A stretch of 64,000 nucleotides of DNA from Neisseria perflava (GCF_019334725.1 NZ_CP079818.1:1488001-1552000); one strand, 5' to 3'; shown: positions 24,707 through 34,076, counted from the first letter of the stretch. Notes: generated by a model from the sequence alone, not told the origin. Translations and numbers: made by a program.

Positions 24707-26230
24707 TTAAGCTAAGAAAAGTTTATAAGCCGGATTATCGGTTTCTTCTTTATAAACATAACCCAAGCTCTCCAAGAAGTCGGTAAAGGCTTCATTGTCG
24801 CTTTCAGGTACATCGATACCGACCAAAATACGGCCGTAGTCCGCACCATGATTGCGATAATGGAACAAAGTAATATTCCATTCAGCACGCATATGGTTCA
24901 AGAAACGGGACAATGCGCCGGGGCGCTCCGGAAATTCAAAGCTGACCAAGCGTTCGCTGGATACTTTTTCCGTACGTCCGCCGACCATGTAACGGATATG
25001 GATTTTGGCGATTTCATCATTGGTCAAATCGACATTCGGTAAGCCTGCGTCAGCCAGTTGTTTGCTGATGACGGCCAAGTCTTGCGCACCGGCAGTTTGC
25101 AAGCCGACAAAAATATGAGCATTTTTATCGCTGCCGTAGCGATAGTTGAACTCAGTAATATTCCGACTACCCAAGACGTTGATAAACTTGAGGAAGCTGC
25201 CTTTTTCTTCAGGAATGGTAACGGCAAAAATACCTTCGTTGCCCTCGCCCAGCTCACTGCGTTCAGAAACATGGCGCAGGCGGTGGAAGTTCATGTTAGC
25301 GCCACTGGTGACGGCAACCAGGTTTTGACCTTGAATATTGTTTTTCGCAACGTAAGCCTTCAGGCCGGCAAGCGCCAATGCGCCTGCAGGTTCGGTAATG
25401 CTGCGCGTATCGTCAAAAATATCTTTAATTGCGCCGCACAACATATCCGTATTGACCGTAATAATTTCGTCCAACAGTTCTTTACACAGGCGGAAGGTTT
25501 CCTCGCCCACCACTTTAACCGCCGTGCCGTCTGAAAACAGGCCGACATCTTTCAAATGTACGATTTCCCCTGCTTCGACCGATTGTTTCATACAGCAAGA
25601 ATCATTGGTTTGCACGCCAATGACTTTAATTTCAGGACAAACCTGTTTGATAAACGCCGCTACGCCTGCTGCCAAACCGCCGCCGCCAATCGGCACAAAA
25701 ATAGCATTGATATTGCGGTGTTGACGGAGGATTTCCATGCCGACAGTGCCCTGACCTGCAATCACATCAGGATCATCAAATGGCGCGATATAGGTCAGTT
25801 TTTCCTTTTCTGCCAACTCCATCGCATAATCATAGGCATCGTTGTAAGACACACCTTTCAATACCACTTCACCGCCACGGCTCTTTACTGCATCAATTTT
25901 GATTTTCGGCGTAGTCTCCGGCATCACGATGACGGCGCGGCAACCCAAATATTGAGCCGACAAAGCCACACCCTGTGCATGGTTGCCCGCGCTTGCTGCA
26001 ATCACGCCACAATCCAAGGCTTCTTTAGGCAGCTTCGCCATTTTGTTGTACGCGCCGCGAATTTTGAACGAAAACACCGGCTGCAAATCTTCACGTTTGA
26101 GCAAAACCTGATTGTTCAGACGGCCTGACAGACTGCGCGCCAAATCCAAGGGCGTTTCTACGGCCACATCATAAACGGAAGCGGTCAAAATACGGGTTAG
26201 ATAATCAGAAAGAGGAAGGGAATGGTTCAT
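24707..26230 (-). CDS. ilvA: Threonine ammonia-lyase, biosynthetic
   Basis: 507 residues, the length of the allosteric biosynthetic enzyme. The PLP-binding Lys is in VFSFKIRGAYNKMAKL, with the glycine loop VPIGGGGLAAG and a second PLP region ASAGNHAQGVALSA. Two ACT-like regulatory domains occupy the last 170 or so residues (VTIPEEKGSFLKFINVLG; VSFEFPERPGALSRFLNHM). It converts threonine to 2-oxobutyrate and ammonia, the first step to isoleucine, and is normally inhibited by isoleucine. No clear ribosome site precedes the ATG. Confidence 0.95.
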   Translation of the reverse strand: MNHSLPLSDYLTRILTASVYDVAVETPLDLARSLSGRLNNQVLLKREDLQPVFSFKIRGAYNKMAKLPKEALDCGVIAASAGNHAQGVALSAQYLGCRAVIVMPETTPKIKIDAVKSRGGEVVLKGVSYNDAYDYAMELAEKEKLTYIAPFDDPDVIAGQGTVGMEILRQHRNINAIFVPIGGGGLAAGVAAFIKQVCPEIKVIGVQTNDSCCMKQSVEAGEIVHLKDVGLFSDGTAVKVVGEETFRLCKELLDEIITVNTDMLCGAIKDIFDDTRSITEPAGALALAGLKAYVAKNNIQGQNLVAVTSGANMNFHRLRHVSERSELGEGNEGIFAVTIPEEKGSFLKFINVLGSRNITEFNYRYGSDKNAHIFVGLQTAGAQDLAVISKQLADAGLPNVDLTNDEIAKIHIRYMVGGRTEKVSSERLVSFEFPERPGALSRFLNHMRAEWNITLFHYRNHGADYGRILVGIDVPESDNEAFTDFLESLGYVYKEETDNPAYKLFLA

Positions 26231-26438
26231 GGTATTTTAGTGTTCGGAAATAAATTGCAATTCGGTCAAATCGACCGGAGGAAAAAGTTAAAACCATACC
26301 CCTGAGGCCGTCTGAAGGCAAGAAAAATCTTAGCAAAGCCTAAATGAGACGGTATAATGTCCGCTTAATATCTATTTAATATGCCAAACTGTTTACTTTG
26401 AAAGAAACAGTGTCCACTCATATTCAAATCCATAAATA

Positions 26439-27656
26439 ATGATGAAAAAAACGCTACTTAGCTTAATTTTTGCTGCCCTCCTGAATACTCCAGCCCTTGC
26501 GGCAGACCCGGTTGCATCCGCACCTGCCGTACAAAGCGAGGCTCAAACGCAGCCACTGCTGCACAGTATCAACAGCCCGACAACGCCGCCGGAAATTGCG
26601 GCGACTGCCTATATTGTTACCGACCTGCACAGCAAGCAAACCTTGGCATCCAACAATGCCGACACGCCTATCGAGCCTGCCGCGTTGACGCAAATGATGA
26701 CCGCCTACCTTGCCTTTAAAGCACTGGAAAACGGTACGCTTCAAGCAGATCAGATGCTGACAGTTTCAAACGTCGGCTGGAAAGTCGAAGGTTCACGCAT
26801 GTTCCTTGATCCGAAAGTTCCTGTCAGTGTCAGCGATTTGATTAAGGGTACAACCATCCAGTCGGCCAACGATGCCGCCATTACCCTTGCCGAAGCCATT
26901 GGCAACGACTCTATCGACGAATTTGTCAAACAAATGAACGAAGAAGCCAAACGCTTGGGCATGAAGCATACCCACTTCAACAACCCGACCGGTATTTCTT
27001 CTAACGGCCATGTTTCAACCGTTGGCGACTTGGCCATTTTGGCAGCCGCGCTGATCAATGACTATCCGAAATACTATCCTTTGTTTGCAAACAAATCTTT
27101 CAAATACAATAATATCGAACAGCCCAACCGCAACCTCCTGCTCTATCGCGACAGCAGTATCGATGGTTTGAAAACCGGCTATAGCGAAGGCGCAGGCTAC
27201 CATCTCGCCGCTTCCAGCAAACGCAACAACCGCCGTATTGTTTCCATCCTTGCCGGTGCCGAATCCACCGAAGCGCGCGCCAGCGAAAGCAGCAAACTGC
27301 TCAACTGGTCATTGCAGGCATTTGATACGCCTAAACTTTACAACGGCGGAGAAGTGATTTCCCAAGTCAAAGTTTACAAAGGCAGTACCAAAGCCGTAGA
27401 TATCGGTTTCTTGGACGATGTTTACATTACCATTCCCCACGATACCGGCAAAAACGTCAAACCTATTTTAGAAACGCTTCAGCCCGTCCTCGCCCCGATT
27501 GAAAAAGGCCAAGTATTGGGCAAACTGAAAGTCATGAAAGACGGCAAAATCATTGCCGAAAAAGACGTCGTTGCCCTAACCGGTGTTGAAGAAGGCAGCT
27601 GGTTGCGCCGTATGTGGGACGCGATTGTGTTGTGGTTTAAAGGTTTATTCAGTTAA
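26439..27656 (+). CDS. D-alanyl-D-alanine carboxypeptidase homologue with a lost SxxK motif
   Basis: 405 residues, Sec signal ending PALAADP, and the overall layout of PBP5/6-type (DacA/DacC) enzymes: peptidase S11 domain, a C-terminal beta domain and an amphipathic tail (WLRRMWDAIVLWFKGLF) for membrane attachment. The SxN motif (Ser142-Ala-Asn144) and KTG motif (Lys245-Thr-Gly247) are present. However, the catalytic SxxK is replaced by Ala82-Leu-Thr-Gln85 (AALTQMMT where ASLTKMMT is expected), so both nucleophile and general base are gone. It should not hydrolyse peptide or acylate penicillin by the usual mechanism. The frame is intact and otherwise well conserved, so a structural or regulatory pseudoenzyme is more likely than a decaying gene. 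Confidence 0.88.
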   Translation: MMKKTLLSLIFAALLNTPALAADPVASAPAVQSEAQTQPLLHSINSPTTPPEIAATAYIVTDLHSKQTLASNNADTPIEPAALTQMMTAYLAFKALENGTLQADQMLTVSNVGWKVEGSRMFLDPKVPVSVSDLIKGTTIQSANDAAITLAEAIGNDSIDEFVKQMNEEAKRLGMKHTHFNNPTGISSNGHVSTVGDLAILAAALINDYPKYYPLFANKSFKYNNIEQPNRNLLLYRDSSIDGLKTGYSEGAGYHLAASSKRNNRRIVSILAGAESTEARASESSKLLNWSLQAFDTPKLYNGGEVISQVKVYKGSTKAVDIGFLDDVYITIPHDTGKNVKPILETLQPVLAPIEKGQVLGKLKVMKDGKIIAEKDVVALTGVEEGSWLRRMWDAIVLWFKGLFS

Positions 27657-27680
27657 TCCTCTTTCTATCAAAACATAAAT

Positions 27681-27713
27681 AAAGGCCGTCTGAAATATTT
27701 CAAACGGCCTTTT
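27681..27713 (+). terminator. DUS-pair terminator after the dacC-like gene
   Basis: AAAGGCCGTCTGAAA with an imperfect partner TTTCAAACGGCCTTTT (one base changed in the DUS core), ending in TTTT. Confidence 0.75.
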
Positions 27714-27811
27714 GTATATCTGTTTTATGGCTTTAATAAAAATTCCTAACAAGAAATTTATTCATTTTAATCTTAGCAGTTTCAGTGATTGCCAATATGA
27801 AACACTTCAAA

Positions 27812-27851
27812 AAATGCCGTCTGAAAACACAACGGTTTTCAGACGGCATTT
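27812..27851 (-). terminator. DUS-pair terminator for the ABC-F gene
   Basis: AAATGCCGTCTGAAAAC and GTTTTCAGACGGCATTT in inverted orientation, 30 bp from the stop of the minus-strand ABC-F gene. Both DUS copies have the AT dialect (ATGCCGTCTGAA). Confidence 0.8.
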
Positions 27852-27880
27852 CAATACCTTAATAGGTTATCAATACGGGC

Positions 27881-29509
27881 TTAAACTAAGCCTTTTTTCT
27901 CCAGATAGCTTTCGTAATCGCCCAGGTAGTGTTCATATCCGCCTTTGCCATCCAATTCGATGATTTGGGTAGCCAATGAAGATACAAACTGACGGTCATG
28001 TGATACGAAAATCAGTGTGCCGTTGTATTTTTCCAGCGCCATGTTCAAAGATTCGATGCTTTCCATGTCCATGTGGTTGGTCGGTTCGTCCATGACTAAA
28101 ACATTGGGTTTCAACAGCAACAGTTTGCCGTAAAGCATACGGCCTTTTTCGCCACCTGAGAGAACCTTCACTTTTTTCACGACATCGTTGCTGCCGAAGA
28201 GCAAGCGGCCCAAAGTGCCGCGGATGACTTGTTCGTCATCGCCTTCCTGGCCCCATTGGCGCATCCATTCGCTCAGGTCCATATCGACGTCGAAGTCGTT
28301 TTCATGGTCTTGCGGGTAGTAGCCGACGCTGGCTTTTTCCGCCCATTTGATGGTGCCTTCGTCCGGCAACAGGCCGTCTGAATATTCGGGGTTGTACGCG
28401 CCTGCCAAGAGTTTCAGCAAGGTAGATTTACCTGCGCCGTTCGGGCCGATGATGGCGAGGCGCTGGCCTGCTTCAAGGATGAAGTTCAGGTTTTTAAACA
28501 ACTGGGTTTCAAAACGTTTGGCCAGTTTTTCAACTTCCACAGCCTGACGGTGCAACTTGGCTTTTTCATCGGCTTCAAAACGGATATACGGGTTTTGACG
28601 GGTAGAAGGTTTGACTTCGACCATCTCCGATTTGATTTTGTCTGCCTGTTTCAGACGGCTGGTTGCCTGACGGGCTTTGGATTTGTTGGCGGAGAAACGG
28701 GCAACGAACTCTTGCAGCTCTTGCAGTTTCTCTTTGGCTTTGGCGTTGTCTTTCAGGGCGCGCTCACGCGATTGGGCGGAAGCGAGCATATAGTCGTCGT
28801 AATTGCCCGGATAAATGGTGATGGTGTTGTAGTCCAAATCCGCCATGTGTGTGCAGACTTCGTTCAAAAAGTGACGGTCGTGCGAGATGATAATCATGGT
28901 GGAGTCGTATTGGTTCAACACGCCTTCCAGCCAGCGGATGGTATTAATGTCCAAGTTATTGGTCGGTTCGTCCAAGAGCAATACATCTGGTTTGGAGAAC
29001 AGGGCTTGCGCCAACAATACGCGCAGTTTGAAGCCAGGGGCGACTTCCGCCATGGTGGCATTGTGCAAATCTTCGGAAATGCCCACGCCGCTCAACAATT
29101 CGGCAGCGCGTGCTTCAGCGGTGTAGCCGTCGTATTCGGCAAACTTGGCTTCCAGTTCTGCAGCCTTCATGTAGTCGTCTTCGGTGGCTTCGGGATTGGC
29201 GTAAATCGCATCACGCTCGGTCATCGCCGCCCACATTTCGGTGTGACCCATCATCACCACGTCCAGCACGCGCATGTCTTCGTAGGCAAACTGGTCTTGG
29301 CGCAATTTACCCAAACGCACGCCGTTTTCAATCGCTACTTCGCCGGCAGTCTGTTCCAAATCGCCGCCGAGGATTTTCATGAAGGTGGATTTGCCTGAGC
29401 CGTTGGCGCCGATCAAGCCGTAACGGTTGCCTTCGCCGAATTTGACGGATACGTTTTCAAACAGCGGCTTTGCGCCGAACTGCATGGTGATGCCGTTGGT
29501 AGAAATCAT
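27881..29509 (-). CDS. ybiT: ABC-F family ATPase, YbiT-like
   Basis: 542 residues. Two ATP-binding cassettes on one chain: first Walker A GANGSGKSTFMKILGG and Walker B VLLLDEPTNNLD; second Walker A GPNGAGKSTLLKLLAG, signature VLSGGEKGRMLYG and VLVMDEPTNHMD. There are no membrane segments, and a charged linker lies between the cassettes. The N-terminus MISTNGITMQFGAKPLFENV matches the YbiT subgroup of ABC-F proteins, which bind ribosomes and modulate translation. The frame is open to 29707, but the homologous start is the ATG at 29509; the extra 66 codons lack family similarity. Confidence 0.9.
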   Translation of the reverse strand: MISTNGITMQFGAKPLFENVSVKFGEGNRYGLIGANGSGKSTFMKILGGDLEQTAGEVAIENGVRLGKLRQDQFAYEDMRVLDVVMMGHTEMWAAMTERDAIYANPEATEDDYMKAAELEAKFAEYDGYTAEARAAELLSGVGISEDLHNATMAEVAPGFKLRVLLAQALFSKPDVLLLDEPTNNLDINTIRWLEGVLNQYDSTMIIISHDRHFLNEVCTHMADLDYNTITIYPGNYDDYMLASAQSRERALKDNAKAKEKLQELQEFVARFSANKSKARQATSRLKQADKIKSEMVEVKPSTRQNPYIRFEADEKAKLHRQAVEVEKLAKRFETQLFKNLNFILEAGQRLAIIGPNGAGKSTLLKLLAGAYNPEYSDGLLPDEGTIKWAEKASVGYYPQDHENDFDVDMDLSEWMRQWGQEGDDEQVIRGTLGRLLFGSNDVVKKVKVLSGGEKGRMLYGKLLLLKPNVLVMDEPTNHMDMESIESLNMALEKYNGTLIFVSHDRQFVSSLATQIIELDGKGGYEHYLGDYESYLEKKGLV

Positions 29510-29693
29510 TATTCGTAAAACCTTTATAAATAGAATGTTATAATCGGACGCGATTGTAGCATATTTTTGCAAAGACCTCAGGATTGAGGCATGGCAAATA
29601 TGCCCAATTTCGATGCAAGATAAAAACAGACAACGCTTCACGAGAAAATGCGTTGCAGTCAGCATTTCAGGCCGTCTGAATCGGAGAAACGAT

Positions 29694-29888
29694 ATGGAAA
29701 CGCACAAAATCTATTACGCCGTGATTATTTTGGTATGTGCCGCTTCCATGCTGCTCAGCCCGTTTTTCTATATCCGCCGCACGCGCTCAGGCGCTGAATT
29801 GCGGCGCGCACCCAGGCAATGGAAACCCATCCTATTCGCCAACATCATCATGATTGCAGCTTTGTTTGTTTGGTGGAAATGGTTTTAA
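29694..29888 (+). CDS. Small two-helix membrane protein
   Basis: 64 residues with two hydrophobic segments (about 6-24 and 47-62) around a basic loop (RRTRSGAELRRAPRQWK). GGAG lies 7 bases before the ATG. A longer reading of the frame would translate a DUS, so this start is preferred. Conserved small protein of unknown function; it precedes the DUF4124-like gene by 12 bp and may be cotranscribed with it. Confidence 0.7.
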   Translation: METHKIYYAVIILVCAASMLLSPFFYIRRTRSGAELRRAPRQWKPILFANIIMIAALFVWWKWF

Positions 29889-29900
29889 GGAAAAATAAAA

Positions 29901-30350
29901 ATGAACAAAATCTGGATCAGCACATTACTGCTCGCTTTGACAACTGCGGTTTCCGCCGCGCCTATTTTTGAATGTACCGATTCTGCCGGCCGCAAAGTCT
30001 ATACACAAGCCGGCGGCAAAAACTGCAAAGCCAGCAATATCGGCAAACCGTCCGTATATACTTCTGCGCCTGTTTCAACACCGGCAACGCCGATTTCCCC
30101 AAGCAAAGCCGAGCAAGCAGAAGAAGCTGTTGCCCCGGTCAATCCGGCTGATGTCGGCGCGGCCAAGCGTGCTTTAGATACCGCCAAGAAAAATTTGGAA
30201 GAAGGCAAAAAAATACGTTATGGCAATGAACGCAACTATGCCCGCTATCTCGAACGGATCAAGGGTTTGGAAAAAGCCGTCCGCTCGGCTCAGGAAAACT
30301 ATGACGCGGCGCAACACCAGCCTGCATCTCAAGATCCTGTTGCCTATTGA
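29901..30350 (+). CDS. Secreted DUF4124-like protein (paralogue 1)
   Basis: 149 residues with a Sec signal ending AVSA before APIFEC. The mature N-terminus has two Cys (IFECTDSAGRKVYTQ ... KNCKASNIGK) in the DUF4124 pattern, then a Pro/Ser/Thr-rich linker and a C-terminal charged helix (AKRALDTAKKNLEEGKK). TAAGGA lies 10 bases upstream of the ATG. Paralogues are at 52647 and 53037. Function unknown; probably periplasmic. Confidence 0.8.
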   Translation: MNKIWISTLLLALTTAVSAAPIFECTDSAGRKVYTQAGGKNCKASNIGKPSVYTSAPVSTPATPISPSKAEQAEEAVAPVNPADVGAAKRALDTAKKNLEEGKKIRYGNERNYARYLERIKGLEKAVRSAQENYDAAQHQPASQDPVAY

Positions 30351-30366
30351 TCCTTACCACACCAGC

Positions 30367-30402
30367 AAGGCCGTCTGAAATTTGGTTTTCAGACGGCCTT
30401 TT
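30367..30402 (+). terminator. DUS-pair terminator
   Basis: AAGGCCGTCTGAAA and TTTTCAGACGGCCTTTT after the DUF4124-like gene. Confidence 0.85.
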
Positions 30403-30510
30403 CATGTCTTCAATATAACAAAATCGTCTTTATACCAAACAAAGCATTCTTTCCAGTTTTCAGACTGCCTTGTTAAAGTAAGCGTGTATTAAATTCTGAC
30501 GGTTGCCATT

Positions 30511-31347
30511 ATGTTGTTACTCAAAACGCCTTCTGTATTGCCGGGTTTCAAACTCAGCCTGGGCTTGACGGTTTTATGCCTGTCGCTTTTGGTGGTTTTG
30601 CCGTTTGCGATGATGGCGGCCAAAGCGGCAGAAATCGGCTGGAGCGGATTTTGGAACACGATTACCGAACCCAATGTCTTGGCGGCCGTCTGGCTGAGCT
30701 TGCGGATGTCGTTTTATGCGATGTTGACCAATATCGTGTTCGGCACGTTGGTCGCCTGGGTATTGGTGCGCTACGAATTTCCAGGCAAAGGGTTGGTAAA
30801 CGCTTTGGTCGATTTGCCGTTTGCGCTACCGACAGCAGTAACAGGCATTGCATTGGCAACCTTGTATGCGCCCAATGGCTGGATAGGCCGTTTTTTCGAG
30901 CCTTTGGGCATCAAAATCGCCTTTACGCCCATCGGTATTTGGATTGCGCTGATTGTCGTCAGTCTGCCCTTTATCGTCCGCGCCGTGCAGCCGGTATTGG
31001 AAGAATTGTCAGGCGAGTATGAAGAAGCTGCGGCAACTTTGGGCGCAAGCCGTTGGACTACGTTCCGCCGTGTCCTTTTGCCTGAAATCACACCGGCCTT
31101 GTTGACCAGTGCAGGCATGATGTTTGCCCGCTCTACCGGCGAATACGGCTCGGTCATTTTCATCGCAGGCAATATTCCGATGGTGTCTGAAATCCTGCCA
31201 TTGATTATTACCGGAAAACTGGAGCAATACGATGCTCAGGGCGCGTCTGCCGTTGCTCTGTTTATGCTGATGATTTCATTTGTCATCCTGCTGATTTTAA
31301 ACATTATGCAATGGACTTTAAGCCGCCGCGCCGGAGCGAGGGTTTAA
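30511..31347 (+). CDS. cysT: Sulfate/thiosulfate ABC transporter permease CysT
   Basis: 278 residues, about six membrane helices. The permease EAA loop is EYEEAAATLGASRWTTFRRV, and the ending ILNIMQWTLSRRAGARV fits CysT/CysU. It forms the inner-membrane channel with CysW and works with the CysA ATPase encoded downstream. A DUS pair lies between cysT and cysW. The periplasmic sulfate-binding protein gene (sbp/cysP) is not in this window. Confidence 0.92.
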   Translation: MLLLKTPSVLPGFKLSLGLTVLCLSLLVVLPFAMMAAKAAEIGWSGFWNTITEPNVLAAVWLSLRMSFYAMLTNIVFGTLVAWVLVRYEFPGKGLVNALVDLPFALPTAVTGIALATLYAPNGWIGRFFEPLGIKIAFTPIGIWIALIVVSLPFIVRAVQPVLEELSGEYEEAAATLGASRWTTFRRVLLPEITPALLTSAGMMFARSTGEYGSVIFIAGNIPMVSEILPLIITGKLEQYDAQGASAVALFMLMISFVILLILNIMQWTLSRRAGARV

Positions 31348-31355
31348 CAAACAAC

Positions 31356-31396
31356 AGGCCGTCTGAAACATCAAGCAAACATTTTTCAGACGGCCT
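31356..31396 (+). terminator. DUS pair inside the cysT-cysW gap
   Basis: AGGCCGTCTGAAA and TTTCAGACGGCCT with a 15-base loop, but no T-run follows (the sequence goes to AAAAGGATAC). It may attenuate instead of ending transcription of the cys operon. Confidence 0.6.
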
Positions 31397-31431
31397 AAAA
31401 GGATACAAGAATAAATAGAGACTTCACTAAC

Positions 31432-32292
31432 ATGAAAACCCATTCCACTAATCCAAACTTGAGCGAACCGCGTTGGCTGCGCGTATTGCTGACTGCTACC
31501 GCCTTGGGCTTTCTGCTGCTGATGCTGGTCGTGCCTTTGGTTGCCGTATTCTATGAGGCCTTAAAAGGCGGTTGGGATTTATACCTGCAATCCTTGACCG
31601 ATCCCGAGGCATGGTCTGCCATCAAATTGACGCTGATTACCGCGCTGATTGTCGTCCCCGTCAATGCCGTCTTGGGCGTGGCGATGGCGTGGCTGCTGAC
31701 CCGTTTCGACTTCCGCGGCAAGCAGTTGCTGACTACCCTGCTCGATTTGCCGTTTTCCGTATCGCCCGTGGTGGCCGGTTTGATGTTCGTCTTATTGTTC
31801 GGCGCGCACACGGCATTGGGCGGCTGGCTGGAAGCGCAAGGCATACAGATTATCTTCGCCATCCCCGGCATTATTTTGGCGACGCTGTTCGTTACCTTCC
31901 CCTTTGTTGCGCGCGAAATCATTCCTTTGATGCAGGCGCAGGGCGACAGCGAAGAACAGGCCGCGCTGATTCTCGGCGCAAGCGGCTGGCAGATGTTTTG
32001 GCGCGTTACCCTGCCCAACATCAAATGGGCGCTGCTCTACGGCATCATCCTCACCAACGCCCGCGCAATGGGCGAGTTCGGCGCGGTCAGCGTGGTATCG
32101 GGACACATACGCGGCGAAACCAACACCATCCCGCTTTTGGTTGAAATCTTCTACAACGAATACAACTTCACCGGCGCATTCGCCCTCTCCAGCGTATTGG
32201 CACTTTTAGCCTTGGCTACCTTGCTGGTGCAAAACATCATTACCAAATTACAAGATAAAAAACTCGCCGCCGCCGAAAGGAACGCAGCATGA
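31432..32292 (+). CDS. cysW: Sulfate/thiosulfate ABC transporter permease CysW
   Basis: 286 residues, six predicted helices. The EAA loop is DSEEQAALILGASGWQMFWRV, followed by RAMGEFGAVSVVSGHIRGET, a CysW hallmark. It pairs with CysT in the sulfate channel. Its end overlaps the cysA start by 4 bp (ATGA), so the ATPase is translationally coupled. Confidence 0.93.
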   Translation: MKTHSTNPNLSEPRWLRVLLTATALGFLLLMLVVPLVAVFYEALKGGWDLYLQSLTDPEAWSAIKLTLITALIVVPVNAVLGVAMAWLLTRFDFRGKQLLTTLLDLPFSVSPVVAGLMFVLLFGAHTALGGWLEAQGIQIIFAIPGIILATLFVTFPFVAREIIPLMQAQGDSEEQAALILGASGWQMFWRVTLPNIKWALLYGIILTNARAMGEFGAVSVVSGHIRGETNTIPLLVEIFYNEYNFTGAFALSSVLALLALATLLVQNIITKLQDKKLAAAERNAA

Positions 32293-33362
32293 GCATCACT
32301 ATTCAAAACTTAAACAAACACTTCGGAGCGTTCCACGCGCTGAAAAACATCAACCTCAACGTCCCCACCGGCAAACTCGTTTCCCTGCTCGGCCCTTCCG
32401 GCTGCGGCAAAACCACGCTCTTGCGCATTATTGCCGGGCTGGAAAACGCCGACGGTGGCCAAATTCTCTTTGACGGGCAAGACGTCACCGCCAAGCATGT
32501 GCGCGAGCGCAAAGTCGGTTTCGTGTTCCAACACTACGCCCTCTTCCGCCACATGAACGTGTTTGACAACGTCGCCTTCGGTTTGACCGTATTGCCCAAA
32601 TCCGAACGCCCATCCAAAGAACAAATCCGCGCCAAAGTCGAAGAACTGCTCAAACTCGTGCAGCTCTCCCACCTCGCCAAATCCTATCCGCACCAGCTCT
32701 CCGGCGGCCAACGCCAACGTATCGCCCTTGCCCGTGCGCTTGCGGTCGAACCGAAACTCCTGCTTTTGGACGAACCCTTCGGCGCACTGGATGCCAAAGT
32801 GCGCAAAGAATTACGCACTTGGTTGCGCGACATCCATCACAACCTAGGCGTAACCAGCATTTTAGTAACACACGACCAAGAAGAAGCCCTCGAAGTTTCT
32901 GACGAAATTGTCGTCATGAACCACGGCAAAATCGAACAAACCGGCAGCGCCGAAGCCATTTACCGTAAACCTGAAAACGCCTTCGTTACCGAGTTCTTAG
33001 GCGAAACCGACGCTTTTGAAGGACGCATCGAAAAAGGCATCTGGCACTACAACGGCTTCGCGTGGAAATTGGACGCGCACTACAAATGGCAGGAACAAAC
33101 CGCTATCGGCTATATCCGCCCACACGAATGGCAGCTTGCAGCCGAAAACGAAACACCGATGATTCGTGCCAAAATCGAAAAAATCCACGCCGTCGGCGCA
33201 TTGACGCATATTTTGGTGAAACACGACAAACAGGACGTACATATCACGCTGGCAGGCAGCGATGCCGCGCGTTACCAAATCGCCGAAGGCAAAGAATTGA
33301 ACCTGATTCCGAAACAGGTTTATGTCTTTTCTCAAAACGAACTGATTGAATATTCGATTTGA
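32289..33362 (+). CDS. cysA: Sulfate/thiosulfate ABC transporter ATPase CysA
   Basis: 357 residues. Walker A is LGPSGCGKTTLLRIIAGLE, signature LSGGQRQRIALARAL and Walker B LLLLDEPFGALD with the switch His in VTHDQEEALE. The last 110 or so residues form the TOBE-type regulatory domain usual in CysA. It powers sulfate import through CysT-CysW. Confidence 0.95.
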   Translation: MSITIQNLNKHFGAFHALKNINLNVPTGKLVSLLGPSGCGKTTLLRIIAGLENADGGQILFDGQDVTAKHVRERKVGFVFQHYALFRHMNVFDNVAFGLTVLPKSERPSKEQIRAKVEELLKLVQLSHLAKSYPHQLSGGQRQRIALARALAVEPKLLLLDEPFGALDAKVRKELRTWLRDIHHNLGVTSILVTHDQEEALEVSDEIVVMNHGKIEQTGSAEAIYRKPENAFVTEFLGETDAFEGRIEKGIWHYNGFAWKLDAHYKWQEQTAIGYIRPHEWQLAAENETPMIRAKIEKIHAVGALTHILVKHDKQDVHITLAGSDAARYQIAEGKELNLIPKQVYVFSQNELIEYSI

Positions 33363-33373
33363 GACTAAATCAT

Positions 33374-33408
33374 AAGGTCGTCTGAAAATCTGCTTTCAGA
33401 CGGCCTTT
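33374..33408. terminator. DUS-pair terminator between cysA and ung
   Basis: The left arm AAGGTCGTCTGAAA is a mucosa-type DUS (AGGTCGTCTGAA); the right arm TTTCAGACGGCCTTT is the standard type, so one pair is a G-T mismatch. Serves convergent cysA (+) and ung (-). Confidence 0.75.
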
Positions 33409-33416
33409 CATCTTAT

Positions 33417-34076
33417 TCAAACCTGCCAATCAATCGGCTCTAAACCATGCGCCTGCAAATAAGCGTTTGCCTGCGAAAAATGTTTGCAGCCGAAAAAGCC
33501 ACGATACGCCGATAAAGGCGAAGGGTGCGGCGCGGTCAGCACCAAATGACGGCTGCGGTCGATAAACGCGCCTTTCTTCTGCGCATGGCTGCCCCACAGC
33601 ATAAAGACCAAATGCTCGCGTTCCTTATCCAATTGTCGGATAACTTCATCGGTAAACGCCTCCCAACCAAAAGTCGCATGAGAATGAGCCGAACCAGCAC
33701 GGACAGTCAACACCGTGTTCAACAGCAACACGCCCTGTTCCGCCCAATGCTGCAAATAGCCGTGTTGCGGAATCTGAAAATCCTCAATATCCGTCGCCAA
33801 CTCTTTATAAATATTGACCAGCGATGGCGGCACCGCAATTTCAGATTGCACGGAAAACGCCAAACCATGCGCCTGCCCCGCGCCGTGATACGGGTCTTGC
33901 CCCAAAATCACTACTTTTACATTTCCGAATTCAGTCGTCCGAAAGGCATTGAATACGTCACGTTCAGGCGGATAAACGGTTATCCCCGCCTGCCTTTCAT
34001 GGCGTACCTTCTCCAAAATCATTTGAAAATACGCCTTTTCTTTTTCCGCACCAATTGCCTCGTGCCAAGTCTGCAT
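33417..34076 (-). CDS. ung: Uracil-DNA glycosylase
   Basis: 219 residues. The catalytic water-activating Asp is in VVILGQDPYHGAGQAHGLAF, and the DNA-intercalating loop is APHPSPLSAYRGFFGCKHFS. This is the family 1 enzyme that removes uracil from DNA in base excision repair. Length is typical. Confidence 0.96.
   Translation of the reverse strand: MQTWHEAIGAEKEKAYFQMILEKVRHERQAGITVYPPERDVFNAFRTTEFGNVKVVILGQDPYHGAGQAHGLAFSVQSEIAVPPSLVNIYKELATDIEDFQIPQHGYLQHWAEQGVLLLNTVLTVRAGSAHSHATFGWEAFTDEVIRQLDKEREHLVFMLWGSHAQKKGAFIDRSRHLVLTAPHPSPLSAYRGFFGCKHFSQANAYLQAHGLEPIDWQV

Noticed and set aside
27712..27963. 83-codon frame after the dacC-like gene
   Set aside because: It runs through the DUS terminator of the ABC-F gene and into its 3' end on the other strand; composition and position argue against a gene.
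28550..29398. 282-codon plus-strand frame over the YbiT-like gene
   Set aside because: Antisense shadow of the ABC-F gene; no recognisable domain.
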